Shown piece after piece: positions 35,638 through 43,728 of a stretch of DNA of 64,000 bases. The notes beneath the pieces are model-generated. The model made no database searches and was not told the DNA's origin. It was given only the letters and a program-made list of their open reading frames with translations. The DNA comes from Hymenobacter terricola (GTDB lineage: Bacteria; Bacteroidota; Bacteroidia; Cytophagales; Hymenobacteraceae): assembly GCF_017921975.2 (NCBI RefSeq), contig NZ_JAGEMO020000013.1:1-64000 (forward strand), written 5' to 3'. The translations under genes and the position numbers were made by a program. Positions within the stretch are counted from its first letter, which is position 1. The number at the start of each line of letters is the position of its first letter.

Positions 35638-38600
35638 TTAAAAGCCGAGAGCCAGGCCGAGGGTGTAAGTACGGGCAAGAGGATAAAACTTGTTATCAAT
35701 GCCGTTAGGAATTTCGGGGTCAACACCGGTGTACTTGGTGATGAGGAAGGCATTCTGCACGTTGCCTGTGATACGCAGCGAAGAAGCGCCCAGTACCTTG
35801 CCCAGGTTATAGCCCAGCGAAATGTTCTGGCAGCGCAGGAAAGAGGCATTCTCCACGTAGTAATCCGAGAACAGCTGCTGCCGGGTGAAGCCCGTGCTGG
35901 TAACGCTGGGGTTAATGTTGTTAAGGAAATTGACCGAGCTCTGCGCGTTAGCGTAGTTGCCCAGGTTAGCGGCGTTGGCGTTATACGCGTAGTTGCCGAG
36001 GTTGCTGCGCAGCGTGAAAGCAAAGACCAGCTTCTTATACACCACGTTCGAACTGAAGCCCAGCGTTACGAGCGGTGCCGCCTGCTTGTAGGTATAGTAG
36101 TCGTTTGAGGCAGTGCCATTGCCGTCGCGGTCCACGTACACACCCTGCACCGGGCGGCCATCGGGGCCGTACACTTGCTGGAAAACATAGAAAGAGTTGA
36201 CCGGCTGGCCAACGGAATTGATTTGAATGGTGCTACCGGTACCGCCGGGGATATCGCCGGTCTGGTAGCCGGGGAAGGTTGGCAACTGCGGCCCCAAGTC
36301 AGTGATTTTGTTAACATTGTAAGCGCCGTTCACGTTCACGTCCCAGGTCAGATTTTCTGAGCGCAGCACACCGTAGTTCAGGCCCAGCTCGATGCCGCGG
36401 TTGCGTAGCGAACCAATGTTGACCGGGAGCCGGTCGGTGTTGTTGGAACCGGCCGGCAGGTTTACTGTGGCCAGCAGGTCGGAAGCAGTGCGCTGGTATA
36501 CATCCAAGGTAGCAGTCAGGCGGTTATCGAAAAAGCCCAGGTCCAGACCAGCATTATAGGTATTGGTGGTTTCCCAGGTTAGCTGAGCATTGTAGCCCTG
36601 CGTGCCCGAGAGAAAGCCCGTAGCGGTGTTGCCAATGAGATACTGCGACCCGGACGAGCCCAGCACGTAGCGCGACTGGGTGTCGTAGTATCCGCCCACG
36701 TCTTGCTGGCCCGTGCGGCCGTAGCCGGCCCGTAGCTTCAACTCCGAGAACGTGTTGTTGTCTTTCAGGAAATCCTCGTTTTTGATGCGCCAAGCTAAGC
36801 CCACTGCCGGGAACCAGCCACTGCGATAACCCGGACGGAAGCGCGAAGTATTATCGTTCCGCACCGTAGCCGTTAACAGGTACTTGTCTTTTACGTTCGC
36901 CGTGGCCCGCCCAAAGTAGGACAGGAGCACCAGCTTGCTATAATAATTTGGCAAGGTCAGTACATCGGTAGAAGTATAGAGCGTGGTGCGGTCCGAGCGG
37001 TAGGTCAGGAAGTTCGGGCCCTGGCTGACGAAATCCTGGTAGGCATAGCCACCCTGAACGTCGAACTTGGTGCCACCAACCTGCTTGCCGTAGGCCAGGT
37101 AGGCTTCCAACAGCTTCATATCCTTATCCTGGGCATATTCCTTGTACGACCCGTTCTGGCCCGGTACGGCCGACTGACTATTGTAAGTATCCTTGTCGGT
37201 GGGGGCAATGTCCTTGTAGCCACGGCCACGCGATACGTCAAGGCCCAGGTTGAGGTTGGCCCGCAGCCCTTCGATACCGTGCACTTTGTAGTCGAACTGC
37301 ACGTTGCCAATGAGGCGCTTCACCCGGCTGATGTCGCGCGTGTTGTTAATCGCGGCTACCGGGTTAGCAGGCGAGTTGCCTAGGGGATTGCCGTTAGGCT
37401 GGATAAACTGGAAGTAACCGCCGTAGCGCGAAAAACGCGACTCGCCCGACGTTACCGGCTGGGTGGGGTCGTAAAGGGCTGCTCCAGCCACTTGGCTGTA
37501 ATCCGCGAAGCGGTTATCTACCACAGTCCCTTTGGCGTTGATATCAATGCGCAAATGGTTGTCGAGCAGGGTAGGGCTCAGGCTCACCGAGCCCGAATTA
37601 CGCTTCAGGTTGTTGGTGATGACGATGCCATCCTGATAGAGGTTGCCGTAGGACACCCGGAACGGCATCTTGCCCACGCTGCCAATCAGGCTTACAGTAT
37701 TGTCGTAGGTGCCAGCGGAGCGATAAATCTCTTTCTGCCAGTCTGTGTTGGCCGTGCCCAGCGTAGCCACTTGCGAAGCCGAGCCGTTGGCTGTTACCAA
37801 GCTGCGGAACTCATCGGTCGAGAGCGTCTTATACTGGCGGGCCACCGTCGAAACACCCGTCTGCGAATTCAACTCCACGCGCAGCTTTTCGCCTTGCAGG
37901 CCTTTCTTGGTGGTGATGAGGATAACGCCGCCCGAAGCGCGGTTGCCGTAGATGGCTGTGGCCGAAGCGTCCTTAAGTACCGTGAAGGTTTCGATATCGC
38001 TGGGGTTAATCAGCGAAAGCGGGTTCGAAGCCCCGTCGAGACCGTTTTTATCCACCGGCACCCCATCGATTACGTACAGCGGGTCGCTGTTGGCGGTGAG
38101 CGACGAGTTACCACGGATGCGAATGGTAGATGACGAACCCGGTGCACCACCGGCCGTGGTGATGCTCACGCCGGCCACTTTGCCCTGAATCAACTGCTCG
38201 GGGTTAGTAACCTGGCCTTGCACGAATTGCTTCGAATCGACCGTAGCCACTGCACCCGTCACGTCCTGACGGCGTTGCGTGCCGTAGCCCACTACCACCG
38301 CTTCGGAGAGTTGAGTAGCGTTTTCGGTCAGGCCGGCCGATACTTCGGCGTTCTGGCCGGCCACTACGGTCACGGGGCGCCGCACCGAATTGTAGCCCAC
38401 AAATGAAATGACCAGGGTTTGCGGCCCGGCCGGAACGTTCGGGATGTTGTACGTGCCATCTACGTTGGACGAACTGCCCAACGAGGTGCCCTCAATGAGC
38501 ACCGTTGCGCCGGGGATGCCTTCGTTCTTACTATCAGTAACGCGGCCACTTACCGAGCCGGTTTGGGCGTAGGCTCCCGAAGGGAACCCAAGGCCCGCGA

Positions 38601-38643
38601 ACAATAGCAGAAACAGTAGTTTCGCTAGATAGGTGTGTTTCAT
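35638..38643 (-). CDS. susC: SusC/RagA family TonB-dependent outer-membrane transporter
   Basis: 1,001 residues from ATG 38641-38643, chosen because a signal peptide starts there (MKHTYLAKLLFLLLFAGLGF). Order: carboxypeptidase-like regulatory domain (about 28-105, GRVTDSKNEGIPGATVLIEG), TonB box and plug (SEAVVVGYGTQRRQDVTGAVATV), then a 22-strand barrel ending in GIDNKFYPLARTYTLGLALGF. It would import oligosaccharides produced by the amylase across the outer membrane, powered by TonB. A LacI-type operator lies 264 bases upstream. Confidence 0.95.
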   Translation of the reverse strand: MKHTYLAKLLFLLLFAGLGFPSGAYAQTGSVSGRVTDSKNEGIPGATVLIEGTSLGSSSNVDGTYNIPNVPAGPQTLVISFVGYNSVRRPVTVVAGQNAEVSAGLTENATQLSEAVVVGYGTQRRQDVTGAVATVDSKQFVQGQVTNPEQLIQGKVAGVSITTAGGAPGSSSTIRIRGNSSLTANSDPLYVIDGVPVDKNGLDGASNPLSLINPSDIETFTVLKDASATAIYGNRASGGVILITTKKGLQGEKLRVELNSQTGVSTVARQYKTLSTDEFRSLVTANGSASQVATLGTANTDWQKEIYRSAGTYDNTVSLIGSVGKMPFRVSYGNLYQDGIVITNNLKRNSGSVSLSPTLLDNHLRIDINAKGTVVDNRFADYSQVAGAALYDPTQPVTSGESRFSRYGGYFQFIQPNGNPLGNSPANPVAAINNTRDISRVKRLIGNVQFDYKVHGIEGLRANLNLGLDVSRGRGYKDIAPTDKDTYNSQSAVPGQNGSYKEYAQDKDMKLLEAYLAYGKQVGGTKFDVQGGYAYQDFVSQGPNFLTYRSDRTTLYTSTDVLTLPNYYSKLVLLSYFGRATANVKDKYLLTATVRNDNTSRFRPGYRSGWFPAVGLAWRIKNEDFLKDNNTFSELKLRAGYGRTGQQDVGGYYDTQSRYVLGSSGSQYLIGNTATGFLSGTQGYNAQLTWETTNTYNAGLDLGFFDNRLTATLDVYQRTASDLLATVNLPAGSNNTDRLPVNIGSLRNRGIELGLNYGVLRSENLTWDVNVNGAYNVNKITDLGPQLPTFPGYQTGDIPGGTGSTIQINSVGQPVNSFYVFQQVYGPDGRPVQGVYVDRDGNGTASNDYYTYKQAAPLVTLGFSSNVVYKKLVFAFTLRSNLGNYAYNANAANLGNYANAQSSVNFLNNINPSVTSTGFTRQQLFSDYYVENASFLRCQNISLGYNLGKVLGASSLRITGNVQNAFLITKYTGVDPEIPNGIDNKFYPLARTYTLGLALGF

Positions 38644-39251
38644 GGGAAACAGAGTTGGTGAAAATTGGTGGTGGGAAATTTTTGAAACTTTGGGGCTGCA
38701 AGTTACCAATAAATAGCATCTAACGCACTGCTATGCCACTTTTTGAGTTGTTTTTTACCAGTGCCTTATAACCATATAAATTCGCAAAAGTTGCAAGTGT
38801 ACGGCATGTTTTTTCTGACAATAGGTTTAATTAATATATTGTAAATCAAAAAGTTAAATCATCAACCAGGTAATTAATTTGTGAAGGGATTTGTGAGTAA
38901 CTTCAGTGCAAACGTTTGTGCGCATTATCTGTTTTGTCTGCCCGTAAGGAAATACTCACTTACTTTTTATTGAACAGCAAGTTGAAGGGCATAAAAAAGA
39001 AGCCTGACCGGCGTCAGAAATAAAAAACCGCAGGCGCTTCAACCTGCTTTTTTGGCAGGTGATGAATGGCTCACTGGCCGTCACAACCGGTGGTTGCGTT
39101 GGATAGGAGGGCGCGTCACCTTCCTTTCTAACGTGTGGGAAGTGACTGCGGAAAGGCTCGACAGCTGCCGCTCGAATTTCCCGGCCGCCACGGTAGTGAC
39201 CAAATTGTGCTAAATTGGTACTGACAACCTTGGTCAGGGGCAGCGGATACC
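38644..39251. other. Control region upstream of susC
   Basis: About 600 bases without a gene. It is AT-rich near susC (38700-38900). Besides the operator at 38907 it holds a weak hairpin with poly-T (GCAGG...CCTGCTTTTTT, about 39029-39055) and the small palindrome CTGACCGGCGTCAG near 39006. No -7 box could be assigned to susC with confidence. A small RNA is possible but not supported. Confidence 0.5.
38907..38920. promoter_or_regulatory. LacI-type operator upstream of susC
   Basis: TGCAAACGTTTGTG is a near-perfect palindrome around a central CG (CAAACGTTTG), typical of LacI/GalR-family operators. The 11-mer TGCAAACGTTT is also found upstream of the amylase. No regulator gene of this family is in the window. 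Confidence 0.6.
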
Positions 39252-39282
39252 TTGCCAGGCCATTCTCTCCTCGTTACTTTTG
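39252..39282 (+). promoter_or_regulatory. Promoter of the 39298 gene
   Basis: TTG at 39252-39254, 20 bases, then a perfect -7 box TACTTTTG (39275-39282). Using the rnpB calibration, transcription starts near 39288, leaving about 10 bases before the ATG. Confidence 0.65.
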
Positions 39283-39297
39283 GCTTTTCCTCAGAGA

Positions 39298-39999
39298 ATG
39301 AAAAAGCACTTACTGCTCGTTAGCCTGCTGCTGGCTGCTTCCATGGCCAGTGCGGTGGCCCAGTCCCGGCCCGGAACGCGCAAGCCAGTGCCCAAGTCCA
39401 AAGGGCGGGTGGCTCCGGGAGCCAAAGGGAGCGTGAAAGCGCCGCCGGTGTACTCAACCATTGTGACACAGGGCGATAACAGCGACGAAGATGTGAAGCT
39501 GCCCGTGCTGGTGAGCAAGGTTAAGCTCAAAAAACCCGTGCTGGTGTACTACGAAGAGGCCGCGCCGGGCAAGTCTGTGCAGCAGCTCATCATGGCTGAG
39601 GAGAACCTGGGCCTGCTCAAAACCCTAGACCTGGAACACCTCATGACCCGGCGCGAGGTGTTTGTGGACGGCTTGGGCAACCGCCCGCTGCCGGGCAGCG
39701 ACGTGAATAAGTATCGCCTGCTGGGCACCAGTGCTGTAGCCGAAGAAACGCGCCGCCCCGCCGGCGACGGCCGCAGCTTTTACTCGCGGCTGAAAGTGCC
39801 GTCCTCGGGCGTTTTGTACGTCGTGCTGGAATCGGCCGAAGAATACCGGCACTTCGTGAAAGGCCCGCAAAAAAAAGGCTCACTGCTTGATTTTCAATCC
39901 AATGGATTGCCCGGCGTGGATTCGGTAAGGGCCGTGTACACGCTGCGCAAGATGGATTCGGCGGAACGAGGCGCGGGCAGTGGCGAAACCATTCGATGA
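39298..39999 (+). CDS. Exported protein of unknown function
   Basis: 233 residues from ATG 39298; the start six codons upstream lies inside the promoter. Signal peptide MKKHLLLVSLLLAASMASAVAQ, a basic proline-rich segment (SRPGTRKPVPKSKGRVAPGAKGS, given here in part), then a globular domain with paired beta strands (KLPVLVSKVKLKKPVLVYYEE, SSGVLYVVLESAEEYRHFVKG). No family was recognised. It overlaps the downstream esterase gene by 4 bases (ATGA), so the two are translated together. Confidence 0.7.
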   Translation: MKKHLLLVSLLLAASMASAVAQSRPGTRKPVPKSKGRVAPGAKGSVKAPPVYSTIVTQGDNSDEDVKLPVLVSKVKLKKPVLVYYEEAAPGKSVQQLIMAEENLGLLKTLDLEHLMTRREVFVDGLGNRPLPGSDVNKYRLLGTSAVAEETRRPAGDGRSFYSRLKVPSSGVLYVVLESAEEYRHFVKGPQKKGSLLDFQSNGLPGVDSVRAVYTLRKMDSAERGAGSGETIR

Positions 40000-41213
40000 G
40001 CAAGGCCGGCGAATACATGCTGAAAACGGGTATTTGGATGGCATTGCTGGCGGCGGTGGCCGGGCCAGTGGCTGCGCAAAGTGTGCTGAAAATTTCGAAG
40101 GTGCCGGCCAATACCCCGCCGGCCGACACGCTGTTCGTGGCGGGCTCGTTTAATGGCTGGAACCCACATAGCGCGGCGTATGCGCTGGCCAAAAAGCCGG
40201 ATGGCAGTTACCAAATCAGCCTGCCTACCAACTTAGGAAGCATCGAATACAAGTTTACCCGCGGTAGCTGGGACAAAGCGGAAGCCGGTGCCGACAAGCA
40301 GCCGCTGGCCAACCGCAAGGCCGATTTGCGGCTATCGACAGAAATTTCCAGCGAAGTGCTGGCCTGGAGCGAGCCCAGCGCGGCAACTTCTAAAAAGCAT
40401 ACGGCCACGTCCCAGGTTCATGTTCTGAGCGAATCCTTTGACATGCCGCAGCTGGGGCGCCATCGGCGCGTGCTGGTATACCTCCCCGCCGATTATGCCC
40501 AAAAGCCCAGGCAGCGCTACCCCGTGCTTTATATGCACGATGGCCAGAATGTGTTCGACGAGGCCACCAGCTACAGCGGCGAATGGGGCGTGGACGAAAC
40601 CCTCGACCGCCTGCGGGCCGCCGGCCAGGACGCCACCGGCAGCATTGTGGTGGCCGTGGACAATGACAGCCAGCACCGGTCCGACGAGTACATTCCGTGG
40701 CGCAACGCCGAAATAAAGGCCGGCGGCCAGGGTGGGGCATATGTTGATTTCCTGGTGCTTACCCTTAAGCCTTACATTGACGCGCACTACCGCACCCGGC
40801 CCGATGCGGCCCATACCGGCGTGGCCGGCTCCAGCCTGGGCGGGCTGATTTCGGTGTACGCGGCGCTAAAATATCCACGCATATTTGGGGAGGTTGGCGC
40901 GTTTTCGCCGGCGTTCTGGGTGTGTAATGATTCGTTGCGGGCCTTTGCCAAAACGCACCCTGCGACACGCATGGCCCGGTTTTACTTTGTGTGCGGCCCA
41001 AAAGAATCGGAAACCATGCTGCCGCTGATGACGCAGTGGCGTGATGGGCTGCGGGCCGGGGGCGTGCCGGCCGCCAACCTGTCTTTTCACGCGCCCGCCG
41101 ATGGACAGCACCGGGAGTGGTTCTGGCAGCGGGAGTTTCCGGCCGCTTATCAGTATTTGTTCCGCCCGGCCTTGAAAACCAGTGCTTCAGCGCCGAAGCC
41201 GGGGCGGAAGTAG
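39996..41213 (+). CDS. Exported esterase with N-terminal glycogen-binding-like domain
   Basis: 405 residues: signal peptide (MLKTGIWMALLAAVAGPVAAQ; the true start may be the ATG at 40017), a CBM48/E-set-like domain (about 35-120, LFVAGSFNGWNPHSAAYALAKKPDGSY), and an alpha/beta-hydrolase of the putative esterase (Fes/IroE-like) family (about 145-395). The nucleophile is Ser in GVAGSSLGG; RYPVLYMHDGQNVFD and the late His region ADGQHREWFW fit the family. The combination of glycan-binding and esterase domains suggests action on acylated glycans or storage polymers, but the substrate is unknown. Confidence 0.85.
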   Translation: MSKAGEYMLKTGIWMALLAAVAGPVAAQSVLKISKVPANTPPADTLFVAGSFNGWNPHSAAYALAKKPDGSYQISLPTNLGSIEYKFTRGSWDKAEAGADKQPLANRKADLRLSTEISSEVLAWSEPSAATSKKHTATSQVHVLSESFDMPQLGRHRRVLVYLPADYAQKPRQRYPVLYMHDGQNVFDEATSYSGEWGVDETLDRLRAAGQDATGSIVVAVDNDSQHRSDEYIPWRNAEIKAGGQGGAYVDFLVLTLKPYIDAHYRTRPDAAHTGVAGSSLGGLISVYAALKYPRIFGEVGAFSPAFWVCNDSLRAFAKTHPATRMARFYFVCGPKESETMLPLMTQWRDGLRAGGVPAANLSFHAPADGQHREWFWQREFPAAYQYLFRPALKTSASAPKPGRK

Positions 41214-41298
41214 AGCGAAAATGGCCGTGGCTGTATTTGCAATATTGCTGGCAATAGAAACACTTGTTTGGACGACTCGTATTAAATTTCGGTTACGG

Positions 41299-41332
41299 TT
41301 GCTGAAATTTTAAAAATATCCCAGTATCTTTG
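41299..41332 (+). promoter_or_regulatory. trp operon promoter
   Basis: TTG at 41299-41301 and a perfect -7 box TATCTTTG at 41325-41332, spaced by 23 bases. The predicted transcription start is near 41338, about 25 bases before the leader peptide ATG. Confidence 0.65.
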
Positions 41333-41362
41333 CGACGCGTTTTCAGAAAGAGCATTCCCGAT

Positions 41363-41437
41363 ATGACCTTACATCGTACTTCCCAGGCTTGGTGGTGGCA
41401 GCTCCGAAACATCGGACCGGACTGCCTGTGCGCCTAG
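41363..41437 (+). CDS. trpL: Trp leader peptide (24 codons, three tandem Trp)
   Basis: ATG at 41363 opens a 24-codon frame ending in TAG (41435-41437). Codons 10-12 (41390-41398) are TGG TGG TGG, within SQAWWWQL. Three consecutive Trp codons in a short frame directly upstream of the trp genes, after a promoter and before a terminator, are the hallmark of ribosome-mediated attenuation. When charged tRNA-Trp is scarce a ribosome would stall here. The frame is too short for routine gene calling. Confidence 0.85.
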   Translation: MTLHRTSQAWWWQLRNIGPDCLCA

Positions 41438-41498
41438 TGAAGTCACTGTTGATTTTGCCTTTGACCACAAAAAGCCCGGCCCCAAGCCGGGCTTTTTT
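41397..41498 (+). promoter_or_regulatory. trp attenuator (protector hairpin, antiterminator, terminator)
   Basis: Protector hairpin: GGCAG (41397-41401) pairs with CTGCC (41422-41426), with TCCG/CGGA (41403-41406 and 41413-41416) inside; its left strand begins at the last Trp codon. Terminator: AAAGCCCGGC (41471-41480) with GCCGGGCTTT (41486-41495) and a T-run to 41498. Antiterminator candidate: GGACCGG (41414-41420) with CCGGCCC (41476-41482), one mismatch. A ribosome stalled at Trp codons would disrupt the protector and free 41414-41420 to block the terminator. Confidence 0.75.
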
Positions 41499-41555
41499 CA
41501 TTTCATTTCGCGGCGAAAATCCTGCATTCGCCGTCTTTGCTTAGCTCATACTTTT

Positions 41556-42983
41556 GTGCCTTACCAACTTACCACCCGTACCCGCCGCCTGCTTGCCGAC
41601 ATCGTGACTCCGGTGGGCCTTTACCTGCGGCTGCGCGACCAGTACACCAACTGCCTGCTGCTGGAAAGTGCCGACTACCACGGCCAGCAAAATGCCTTCA
41701 GCTACCTGGTGTGCGAGCCGCTGGCCACGTTTGAGCTGCGGCGCGGCGGCGAGCTGCGGCAGTCATTTCCCGGCGGGGCCGAAACTACGGAAATGCTGGC
41801 CCACCCGCGGCTGGCCCTGGCCCGTTTGCGCGAGTTCGCGGCCGCTTTCACGCCGGCGGCGGATGTGGTCAAATACCCTTTCATCAGCACGGGTTTGTTT
41901 GGCTACATCGGGTACGAGGCCGTGCAAAGCTTCGAGGACGTGACGCTGGACCCGGCCAAGGTGCCGGCCGGTGATATTCCGTTGATTCGCTACGCCGTGT
42001 ACCGCTACGTGGTGGCCTTCAATCATTTCCGGCAGGAGCTGCACTTGTTTGAGCACGGCGTGGCCGGCGCAGCTCCCACCGAAACGGAAGGCCTCGACCG
42101 CCTCGAAAACCTGGTGCGCAACCCCAGCGTGCCCAACTTCAGCTTCGCCACGGTGGGCGAGGAGCAGACCAACCAGACCGACGACGAATTTCTGGCCCGC
42201 CTCGCGCAAGGCCAGGCCCACTGCAACCGGGGCGACGTGTTCCAGATTGTGCTTTCGCGGCGGTTTCAGCAGGGTTTTTCGGGCGATGAGTTCAACGTGT
42301 ACCGGGCGCTCCGCTCCATCAATCCTTCGCCCTACCTGTTCTATTTCGACTACGGCGACTACAAAATCTTCGGTTCCTCGCCCGAGGCGCAGGTGCTGGT
42401 GCAGGGCCGCGAAGCCAGCCTGTTTCCCATTGCCGGCACCTACCGCCGCACCGGCGACGATGCGGCCGATGCCGCCGCCGCCCAGCGCCTGGCCGCCGAC
42501 CCCAAAGAAAACGCCGAGCACGTCATGCTCGTGGACCTGGCCCGCAACGACCTGGCCCGCCACGGCACCCAGGTGCAGGTGCGTACGCTGCGCGAAATCC
42601 AGTTTTACTCACACGTCATTCACCTCGTGAGCAAGGTGACGGCCGAGCTGGCCGAGGGCACTGATACGCTGCAGGTTGTAGCCGATACTTTTCCAGCTGG
42701 CACGCTATCGGGCGCCCCCAAGTATCGCGCCATTCAGCTGATTGACGGGCTGGAACCCACGGCCCGCGGCTACTACGGCGGCTGCCTCGGCCACCTCGGT
42801 TTCGATGGCAGCTTCAACCACGCCATCATGATTCGCTCGTTTTTGAGCAGCGGCAGCCAGCTGTATTTCCAGGCTGGCGCGGGCGTGGTAGCGGCGTCCA
42901 AGGTGCAGTCCGAATTGGAGGAAGTGCACCACAAGCTGGGGGCCCTGCGTGCCGCGCTACGGGCCGCATCTGAAATCATTTAA
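41556..42983 (+). CDS. trpE: Anthranilate synthase component I
   Basis: 475 residues from GTG 41556; family members begin at this point (YQLTTRTRRLLADIVTPVGLYLRL). The enzyme makes anthranilate from chorismate using ammonia from TrpG. Feedback-site region LLLESADYHGQQNAFSYL is near the N-terminus; the catalytic chorismate-binding part shows GDVFQIVLSRRFQQ, SPEAQVLVQGREASLFPIAGTYRRT, DPKENAEHVMLVDLARNDLAR, HLVSKVTAEL, and TFPAGTLSGAPKYRAIQLID. It is the first structural gene after the attenuator. Its last codons and stop lie in the palindromic spacer. Confidence 0.96.
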   Translation: MPYQLTTRTRRLLADIVTPVGLYLRLRDQYTNCLLLESADYHGQQNAFSYLVCEPLATFELRRGGELRQSFPGGAETTEMLAHPRLALARLREFAAAFTPAADVVKYPFISTGLFGYIGYEAVQSFEDVTLDPAKVPAGDIPLIRYAVYRYVVAFNHFRQELHLFEHGVAGAAPTETEGLDRLENLVRNPSVPNFSFATVGEEQTNQTDDEFLARLAQGQAHCNRGDVFQIVLSRRFQQGFSGDEFNVYRALRSINPSPYLFYFDYGDYKIFGSSPEAQVLVQGREASLFPIAGTYRRTGDDAADAAAAQRLAADPKENAEHVMLVDLARNDLARHGTQVQVRTLREIQFYSHVIHLVSKVTAELAEGTDTLQVVADTFPAGTLSGAPKYRAIQLIDGLEPTARGYYGGCLGHLGFDGSFNHAIMIRSFLSSGSQLYFQAGAGVVAASKVQSELEEVHHKLGALRAALRAASEII

Positions 42984-43095
42984 CAACTATCAATTAGCAT
43001 TTAACAGCTGTCCAATCTGTGTGAAAAGAATCTGATGAACAGATTGTTAAATGAAAAATCGATTGTTAAATGATAAATGTTAATCGTTAAATGAA
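42977..43095. repeat. Palindromic spacer element between trpE and trpG (TTAAATG family)
   Basis: The left arm 42977-43007 contains CATTTAACA twice; the right arm 43064-43095 contains TGTTAAATG and CGTTAAATG; extra copies occur at 43045 and CAATCTG (43013) pairs with CAGATTG (43040). The left arm holds the trpE stop codon, and the right arm ends at the base before the trpG ATG. Both arms recur at 59496-59628 with about three differences in 31-32 positions each. Confidence 0.85.
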
Positions 43096-43665
43096 ATGAA
43101 AATCCTCGTTCTCGATAACTACGACTCCTTTACCTACAATCTGGTGCACCTGCTGCGCGAGCTCGGCCACGGTTCCAACCTGACCGTGGCCCGCAACGAC
43201 CAGCTTACCCTGGAAGCAGTGGACGCCTACGATGCCGTGCTGCTGTCGCCCGGTCCCGGCCTTCCCACCGAAGCGGGACTGATGCCGGCCATCATCCGGA
43301 AGTATGCGTCCACCAAGCGCATTCTGGGCGTGTGCCTGGGCCACCAGGGCTTGGCCGAAAGCTTTGGAGCCGAGCTGTATAACATGCCTGCCGTGCTGCA
43401 CGGGGTGGCCAACGAAGCCGAAGTGGCGGTGGCCGATGAGCGGCTCTTCGCGGGCCTGCCGAATAGGTTTCAGGTGGGCCGCTACCATTCCTGGGCCATC
43501 CGCCCCGAGTCTGTTCCGGCCGAGCTGGAAGTGACGGCCCGCGATGCCCACGGCGAAGTCCTGGCCTTCCGGCACCGGCGGTACGACGTGCGGGGCGTGC
43601 AGTTTCACCCGGAAAGCATCCTGACCGAGCACGGCTCGCAGATGCTGGAAAACTGGCTCAGCTAA
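43096..43665 (+). CDS. trpG: Anthranilate synthase component II, glutamine amidotransferase
   Basis: 189 residues. A class I amidotransferase supplying ammonia to TrpE. It shows MKILVLDNYDSFTYNLVHLL, oxyanion-loop VLLSPGPGLPTEAG, nucleophile Cys80 in GVCLGHQGLAE, and the catalytic His and Glu in GVQFHPESILTEHG. Because no pabA-like paralogue is seen here it might also serve p-aminobenzoate synthesis, as in some bacteria. It begins directly after the palindromic spacer. Confidence 0.96.
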   Translation: MKILVLDNYDSFTYNLVHLLRELGHGSNLTVARNDQLTLEAVDAYDAVLLSPGPGLPTEAGLMPAIIRKYASTKRILGVCLGHQGLAESFGAELYNMPAVLHGVANEAEVAVADERLFAGLPNRFQVGRYHSWAIRPESVPAELEVTARDAHGEVLAFRHRRYDVRGVQFHPESILTEHGSQMLENWLS

Positions 43666-43728
43666 GTTTTGCGTAGTAAAGAACGTCCTGCCAACTGGGC
43701 AGAGCATTCTGGAAATAAACAATAAGTT

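Noticed and set aside
41464..41477. Alternative antiterminator pairing the Trp codons themselves with ACCAC/AAGCC before the terminator
   Set aside because: A ribosome stalled on the Trp codons would block this pairing and favour termination, the opposite of the expected control; kept only as a competing fold.
41549..41556. Second -7 box TACTTTTG directly before trpE
   Set aside because: Its last base is the first base of the GTG start, so a transcript from it would lack the start codon; no -33 element at the right distance.
42977..43095. CRISPR array or direct-repeat locus suggested by repeated TTAAATG words
   Set aside because: Words are 7-9 bases, irregularly spaced and arranged as inverted arms, with no spacers of constant length and no cas genes.
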